A stretch of 64,000 bases of DNA from Hyphococcus sp. Lineage in GTDB: Bacteria > Pseudomonadota > Alphaproteobacteria > Caulobacterales > Parvularculaceae. The DNA lies in NCBI GenBank assembly GCA_028281665.1, contig JANQJK010000008.1, positions 62,001 through 126,000 on the forward strand. Direction: 5' to 3'. Shown piece by piece: positions 63,173-64,000 of the stretch (position 1 is the first letter of the stretch; each line of letters begins with the position of its first letter). Below the pieces are notes generated by a model. That model saw only the letters and a list, made by a program, of their open reading frames with translations. It searched no databases and was not told the DNA's origin. The translations under genes were made by a program, and so were the position numbers.

Positions 63173-64000
63173 ATGAACGCCATGGCGTTTGACGGCAGGG
63201 TTGAAAAAAATTCCGGCGCGATCTCGCGCGCGGTGCTTCGCTGGTACGACCGGCATGCGCGGGAGTTGCCGTGGCGCGTTGGCCCCAAAGCGCGGCGCGA
63301 CGGTGCCCGGCCGGACCCTTATGCGGTCTGGCTTTCCGAAATCATGCTCCAGCAGACAACCGTTGCGACGGTCGCGCCGCGATATGCGGCGTATCTTGCG
63401 CGCTGGCCGACGGTGAAAGCGCTCGCCGCCGCGCCTCTCGACGATGTGCTCGGAGAGTGGGCGGGGCTCGGATATTATGCGCGGGCGCGCAACCTTCATA
63501 AATGCGCCGCAGCGGTCGTGAACGATCATGGGGGAGAATTTCCGGATACGGAGGAAGTGTTGCGCGCCCTGCCGGGGGTCGGCGCCTACACAGCGGCAGC
63601 GGTGGCGGCCATTGCATTCGACCGGCGGGCGGTCGTTGTCGACGGCAATATCGAGCGCGTCGTTGCGCGCCTTTTTGCGATCGAAACGCCGCTGCCCGCG
63701 GCCAAGGCAGAGATAAAGGCGCGCGCGGACGCGATCTGGCCTTCAAGGCGCTCCGGCGATTTCGCGCAAGGGCTGATGGATCTCGGCGCGGGCGTCTGCC
63801 GGCCGAAATCGCCCAGCTGCCTTTTATGTCCGCTTGCGGATCACTGTGCGGCGGCGAAGGCCGGGATTGCAGGGGAACTGCCGAGGAAGGCCGTCAGGAA
63901 ACCGAAACCGCAGCGACGCGGCGCGGTGTTCGCCCTGACGAACGGCAGGGGCGAAATGCTGTTTGAGCGGCGCGCCGAGAAAGGACTGCTCGGCGGCATG
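63173..64000 (+). CDS. mutY: A/G-specific adenine glycosylase MutY, truncated by window edge
   Basis: Removes adenine mispaired with 8-oxoguanine. The visible 276 codons include the catalytic glutamate region LSEIMLQQTTVATVAPRY, the helix-hairpin-helix ALPGVGAYTAAAVAAIAFD with the following catalytic Asp in VVVDGNIERVVARL, and the 4Fe-4S cluster CRPKSPSCLLCPLADHC (C-x6-C-x2-C-x5-C). The C-terminal NUDIX-like domain that recognises 8-oxoG begins near base 63900 and runs off the right edge. ATG at 63173, with another in-frame ATG at 63182. Confidence 0.96.
   Translation, partial: MNAMAFDGRVEKNSGAISRAVLRWYDRHARELPWRVGPKARRDGARPDPYAVWLSEIMLQQTTVATVAPRYAAYLARWPTVKALAAAPLDDVLGEWAGLGYYARARNLHKCAAAVVNDHGGEFPDTEEVLRALPGVGAYTAAAVAAIAFDRRAVVVDGNIERVVARLFAIETPLPAAKAEIKARADAIWPSRRSGDFAQGLMDLGAGVCRPKSPSCLLCPLADHCAAAKAGIAGELPRKAVRKPKPQRRGAVFALTNGRGEMLFERRAEKGLLGGM

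Noticed and set aside
1..64000. CRISPR arrays, prophage or transposon genes
   Set aside because: No regularly spaced repeats, integrases, transposases or phage structural genes were recognised anywhere in the window.

Overview
The window is a GC-rich chromosomal segment from an alphaproteobacterium. Several markers point to the Caulobacterales/Hyphomonadaceae/Parvularculaceae neighbourhood, although the exact family is inference. They include a CpdR-type response regulator, an F0 ATP synthase operon with paired b and b' subunits, an alphaproteobacterial-type HisRS, a split glycine decarboxylase (GcvPA/GcvPB), Tad-pilus TadE-like proteins, DUF2794, and an mmgR/SuhB-type small RNA. Most of the segment is vegetative core genome. 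I see no prophage, insertion sequence, CRISPR array or obvious defence island.

Layout. Bases 1-10300 hold the 5' part of a polyprenyl diphosphate synthase (runs off the left edge), an S49 peptidase, YjbQ, a DEDD exonuclease with no ordinary start codon, SapC, DsbD, Pgi, a periplasmic cyclophilin and HisS. Bases 10300-16400 hold an AEC transporter, an AT-richer DUF4272 gene flanked by relic repeats, DUF2794, a TPR protein, a BI-1/YccA protein, a glycosyltransferase and a strong sRNA candidate. Bases 16400-27600 hold an N-formylglutamate amidohydrolase, cpdR, tRNA-Val(GAC), two TadE-like genes, rsmB, an XRE regulator, a HisN-type phosphatase, a three-gene lipid-related block, Hsp20 behind a heat-shock promoter and ROSE-like RNA thermometer, and a SuhB-type phosphatase.

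Bases 27700-34400 are a co-directional fatty/aromatic acyl-CoA catabolic cluster: acyl-CoA ligase, DUF1272, acyl-CoA dehydrogenase, DsbA-like isomerase, second acyl-CoA dehydrogenase, MaoC hydratase, then an alkyltransferase-like protein and a DJ-1/PfpI protein. Bases 34500-45100 hold Ysc84, adenosine deaminase, PhoD, two tandem exported amidohydrolases (the second apparently lacks its metal-binding HxH), a ferric iron ABC transporter and Zur. Bases 45100-50500 are a tandem glycine riboswitch followed by gcvT-gcvH-gcvPA-(an inserted secreted protein)-gcvPB. Bases 50600-64000 hold a glutamate-synthase-like flavoprotein, a probably 5'-truncated gene, a flavodoxin, the F0 operon (atpI-B-E-b'-b plus DUF924), two small membrane proteins, smc, two DsbA-like thioredoxins, DUF721/DciA and the 5' part of mutY (runs off the right edge).

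The most notable signals are regulatory RNAs: the mmgR-like sRNA (about 16305-16392), the ROSE-like thermometer before hsp20 (25673-25760) and the tandem glycine riboswitch (45140-45380). Smaller oddities are the exonuclease without ATG/GTG/TTG, the seamless insertion of an unrelated secreted-protein gene between gcvPA and gcvPB, a catalytically degraded amidohydrolase paired with an intact one, and a candidate Zur operator before zur. All coordinates come from reading the sequence; family names rest on recognised motifs, not on database searches.
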